DNA from: Eggerthellaceae bacterium UBA5906 | GTDB lineage: Bacteria > Actinomycetota > Coriobacteriia > Coriobacteriales > Eggerthellaceae | Reading direction: 5' to 3' | Length of the DNA: 8,043 nt | Assembly: GCA_002431805.1 (NCBI GenBank) | Contig: DJEE01000114.1 | Location: 1,176-9,218 of the forward strand | Part shown: in pieces, positions 6,252 to 8,043 of the stretch | Position numbering within the stretch: the first letter of the stretch is position 1 | How the letters are laid out: each line of letters opens with the position of its first letter | Made by a program: the position numbers and the translations under genes | Notes under the pieces: model-generated | Seen by the model: the letters and a program-made list of their open reading frames with translations, nothing else | Databases searched by the model: none | Told to the model about the DNA's origin: nothing

Positions 6252-6279
6252 TTCGCCGGCCTGCCGGCCGGCGAATTTA
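6252..6279 (+). terminator. Hairpin terminator after the mogA-like gene
   Basis: TTCGCCGGCC (6252-6261) pairs perfectly with GGCCGGCGAA (6266-6275) around a TGCC loop, five bases after the stop codon. Only a short ATTTA-type tail follows, so T-tract strength is modest, but stem quality and position fit intrinsic termination. The stem is symmetrical and could also act from the other side. Confidence 0.65.
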
Positions 6280-6280
6280 C

Positions 6281-6421
6281 TTGACGCTGCGGGGCCTTGT
6301 GGCACGCCGTCTTCGCGCGAACCCGAGAGCTTGCGTACCGAAGTACGCGGCGCCCTTGCGTTCCCACGAATACGACGCACCACAGGGCCCCTCGCTGACT
6401 TTTACGCTACCTGGGCGTCAA
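6281..6421. repeat. Long imperfect palindrome, about 140 bp, with a CGAA loop
   Basis: The centre is GCGTAC-CGAA-GTACGC (6333-6348). Arms 6291-6338 and 6343-6391 pair at about 33 of 48 positions, with the best block GGGGCCTTGTGG (6291-6302) against CCACAGGGCCCC (6380-6391). The outer closure is TTGACGC (6281-6287) with GCGTCAA (6415-6421). Most mismatches are transitions. C-A mismatches on the + strand would become G-U wobbles in a minus-strand RNA. It resembles a dispersed intergenic palindromic element or a structured RNA; the 97-codon frame across it looks spurious. Confidence 0.75.
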
Positions 6422-6438
6422 CAAAACATAATTGGTGT

Positions 6439-6454
6439 GCGCTTCGCGCTTTTT
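6439..6454 (+). terminator. Weak hairpin followed by five T
   Basis: GCGC (6439-6442), TTC loop, GCGC (6446-6449), then TTTTT (6450-6454) and AATTT. The stem is only 4 bp, below the usual length for an intrinsic terminator, but the T-run is right. No gene ends nearby on the + strand apart from the mogA-like gene 190 bases upstream. Confidence 0.25.
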
Positions 6455-6538
6455 AATTTGGTCGGATTGCGAGTCGGTTGCTTCGTAAGTCATCCCCCTG
6501 CAAGACTCAAACTTGCTAGCTTTGTGCCATTTGCAAGA

Positions 6539-6577
6539 ATGAGCCAAAACACGCTGGGTTGTTTTGACTCGTGAACT
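6539..6577. repeat. Copy 2 of the hairpin element found at the moeA stop
   Basis: GAGCCAAAAC (6541-6550) pairs with GTTTTGACTC (6561-6570) with one mismatch around a ten-base loop. Aligned with 5521-5560 it matches at 29 of 40 positions with one gap, including GGG in the loop and the flanking GAACT. The loop-closing pair is G-C in copy 1 and C-G in copy 2, a compensatory change suggesting the fold is what is kept. Confidence 0.7.
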
Positions 6578-6649
6578 TTTGTAACTCCCAAGGTCCTTGC
6601 AGGCTGCATTTGCTTCCTTTGCGCAGATGCGGCTTGTTTGCGTGCCCGT

Positions 6650-6657
6650 GCTATACT
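6650..6657 (+). promoter_or_regulatory. Extended -10 promoter upstream of alr
   Basis: TGC-TATACT (TATACT at 6652-6657) has the same extended -10 form as the promoter at 26-33. It lies 113 bases before the alr ATG, giving a leader of roughly 105 nt. No clear -35 is present, which is tolerable for an extended -10. Confidence 0.5.
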
Positions 6658-6770
6658 TATGGGCGCTCAAAATGGGAAACCCTTGCGCATGTGCAGGCGT
6701 GTTCGTGCTTAACGAAATGCCAGGTCACACGCGTATTCAGGTAGTGAAAAGGTTCAAGAGGTCACAGAAC

Positions 6771-8043
6771 ATGGCAGATAACAAAGAGCTTCCTAACGGA
6801 TTCACCGGGTTTGCGTTTCGCAAGCAGCCGGGCACGGAAAGCGCCGCCGACGCCATCCGCGAGCGCGAGGCGCAGCGAGCCGCGCATGCAGCAACGCCCC
6901 AAGCTGCTCCGGCTCCTCGCCGCGGTGCCGCAAGCTATTTAACCGAGCGCGAAGCTGCCGCCGATGCTGCCAACGAAGTTCGCGGCGCGTTCCAGTACAA
7001 CCGGGAGCACCAGGAAGCCGCAGCTGCGTATGCCGCGGCCGTTGAAGACGCGGAAGGCATGAAGCACGTCGAATTCGACCCCGAGAAACTGGCTACCATC
7101 CCTGAGAAAAACCGCCGCTGGGCGTGGCTGGAAATCGACCTGAACGCCATCCGTCACAACGCCATGGCCGTGAAAAGCATGATCGGCGCCGGTCGCCATA
7201 TGATGGCCGTGGTGAAGGCCGATGCGTATGGCCACGGCGCGGTGCGCGTGGCGAAAACCGCGCTGAACTCCGGGGCCGACTACCTGGGCGTCGCCACGGT
7301 TGACGAGGGCATTCAGCTGCGCGAAGGCCTGGTGAACGCGCCTATCCTCATGCTGGCCGAACCGCCCGAAAGCGCTATTCCGCTTTTGCTTGCATACAAA
7401 ATCATGCCGGCAATCTACTCGTCGGAGTTCGCCATCAAATACGCCGAGGCCGCCGATTCCATGGGCCTGCATGCGCCGTTTCACCTGGCCATCAACACGG
7501 GCATGAACCGCATCGGCGTGCACTGGGACCAGGTTGTCACGTTCATGCACCAGGTGGGCTTCCATCGCGCGTTGCAGCTTGAGGGCACGTTCACGCACTT
7601 CGCCACGGCCGACTGCGCCGAAACGCTCGACTTCCAAATCCAGGCAAAGCGCTTCATCGAGGCCGTTGAGGCGCTGCGCGAGGCGGGCATCAACCCCGGC
7701 ATCGTGCACTGCGCAAACTCCGCCGCGGCTATCCGTTACCCCGACGTTCGCTTCGACATGGTGCGCCTGGGCATCGGTCTGTACGGTTACCAGCCGTGCC
7801 CCGAAACCATGCCGCTTATCGAGCTGCGCCCGGCCATGAGCGTGCACGCGCGCATCACCGACACGCGCCTGGTGCCCATGAGCGAGGGCGTCAGCTACGG
7901 GCTGAACTACCGCAGCCCCGGTAGCGTGAAAATCTGCACCGTGCCGGTGGGCTACGGCGACGGCCTGCGCCGCGGGCTGTCGGGCCGCACGGATTTCCTG
8001 GTGGACGGCGTGCGCTGCCGCCAGGTGGGCAACATCTGCATGG
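6771..8043 (+). CDS. alr: Alanine racemase, 3' end beyond the window, with long N-terminal extension
   Basis: PLP-dependent racemase making D-alanine for peptidoglycan; 424 codons are visible and the frame is open at the window end. The catalytic domain begins at WAWLEIDLNAIRHN (117-130). VVKADAYGHG (147-156) carries the PLP-binding Lys, RLGIGLYGY is the PLP phosphate-side motif, EGVSYGLNY holds the second catalytic Tyr, VGYGDG follows, and the last codons give VGNICM, the start of the conserved C-M-D motif. Residues 1-116 are not part of the fold: an Ala/Glu/Arg-rich, low-complexity segment with no signal peptide. The ATG at 6771 is preceded by AAGAGG (6756-6761) nine bases away. The only internal ATG before the domain, at 7059, has GGAAGG too close to it. 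The long form is therefore favoured but not proven. Its own promoter and the 524-base gap upstream suggest an independent unit. Confidence 0.93.
   Translation, partial: MADNKELPNGFTGFAFRKQPGTESAADAIREREAQRAAHAATPQAAPAPRRGAASYLTEREAAADAANEVRGAFQYNREHQEAAAAYAAAVEDAEGMKHVEFDPEKLATIPEKNRRWAWLEIDLNAIRHNAMAVKSMIGAGRHMMAVVKADAYGHGAVRVAKTALNSGADYLGVATVDEGIQLREGLVNAPILMLAEPPESAIPLLLAYKIMPAIYSSEFAIKYAEAADSMGLHAPFHLAINTGMNRIGVHWDQVVTFMHQVGFHRALQLEGTFTHFATADCAETLDFQIQAKRFIEAVEALREAGINPGIVHCANSAAAIRYPDVRFDMVRLGIGLYGYQPCPETMPLIELRPAMSVHARITDTRLVPMSEGVSYGLNYRSPGSVKICTVPVGYGDGLRRGLSGRTDFLVDGVRCRQVGNICM

Noticed and set aside
6281..6574. A 97-codon + strand frame in the mogA-alr gap
   Set aside because: It lies over the imperfect palindrome and AT-rich spacer, has no RBS and no recognisable motifs.
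6939..7847. A 302-codon minus-strand frame opposite alr
   Set aside because: The + strand encodes unmistakable alanine racemase motifs throughout; the minus frame is a codon-bias shadow.

Overview
The window looks like GC-rich, Gram-positive-type DNA. Gene style fits a Coriobacteriia/Eggerthellaceae gut actinobacterium: Ala/Arg-rich proteins, purine-rich AAAGG/GGGAG ribosome binding sites, GTG starts, a short-TM GHKL kinase with a LytTR regulator, and molybdenum-cofactor genes. That assignment is inference from style; no rRNA or other marker is present. All supported genes lie on the + strand. The first ten bases are a poly-G run that looks like a sequencing or contig-edge artefact.

Layout. 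(1) Positions 28-2499 hold a compact regulatory operon: a LytTR response regulator (95-820), a three-TM GHKL histidine-kinase-like protein (836-1987) and a short three-TM protein that overlaps it by four bases (1984-2499). The last two are paralogues with complementary defects. The first has the ATP-binding domain, but Arg occupies the place of the phosphoacceptor His. The second has an intact RHDLRN His box but stops right after the dimerisation/phosphotransfer helices, with no ATPase domain. Together they contain the parts of one kinase, so a split kinase working in trans is the main hypothesis here. (2) Positions 2500-2829 are intergenic and carry a near-perfect 27-bp inverted repeat with a 93-nt spacer; each arm contains a LytTR-box-like TACGTTTGG. 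(3) Positions 2830-4104 encode an M20D-type metal-dependent amidohydrolase. (4) Positions 4221-6246 hold moeA and a mogA/moaB-family gene, two late steps of molybdenum cofactor synthesis, separated by a 12-bp-stem hairpin and a structured leader. (5) Positions 6247-6770 are a 524-bp non-coding stretch with a terminator-like hairpin, a roughly 140-bp imperfect palindrome, a second diverged copy of the moeA-end hairpin element, and an extended -10 promoter. (6) Positions 6771-8043 are the start of an alanine racemase gene (alr) with an unusual N-terminal extension of about 116 residues, cut off by the window end.

How the genes work together. The MogA-like protein adenylates molybdopterin and MoeA inserts molybdate, so region 4 serves molybdoenzymes encoded elsewhere. 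Region 1 is a membrane-sensing signalling unit with no visible pheromone gene, so its ligand is unknown. The amidohydrolase and alr appear to be independent transcription units (hydrolysis of N-acyl amino acids; D-Ala supply for the cell wall). The strongest candidate for something new is the split kinase pair. Second is the set of intergenic palindromes.
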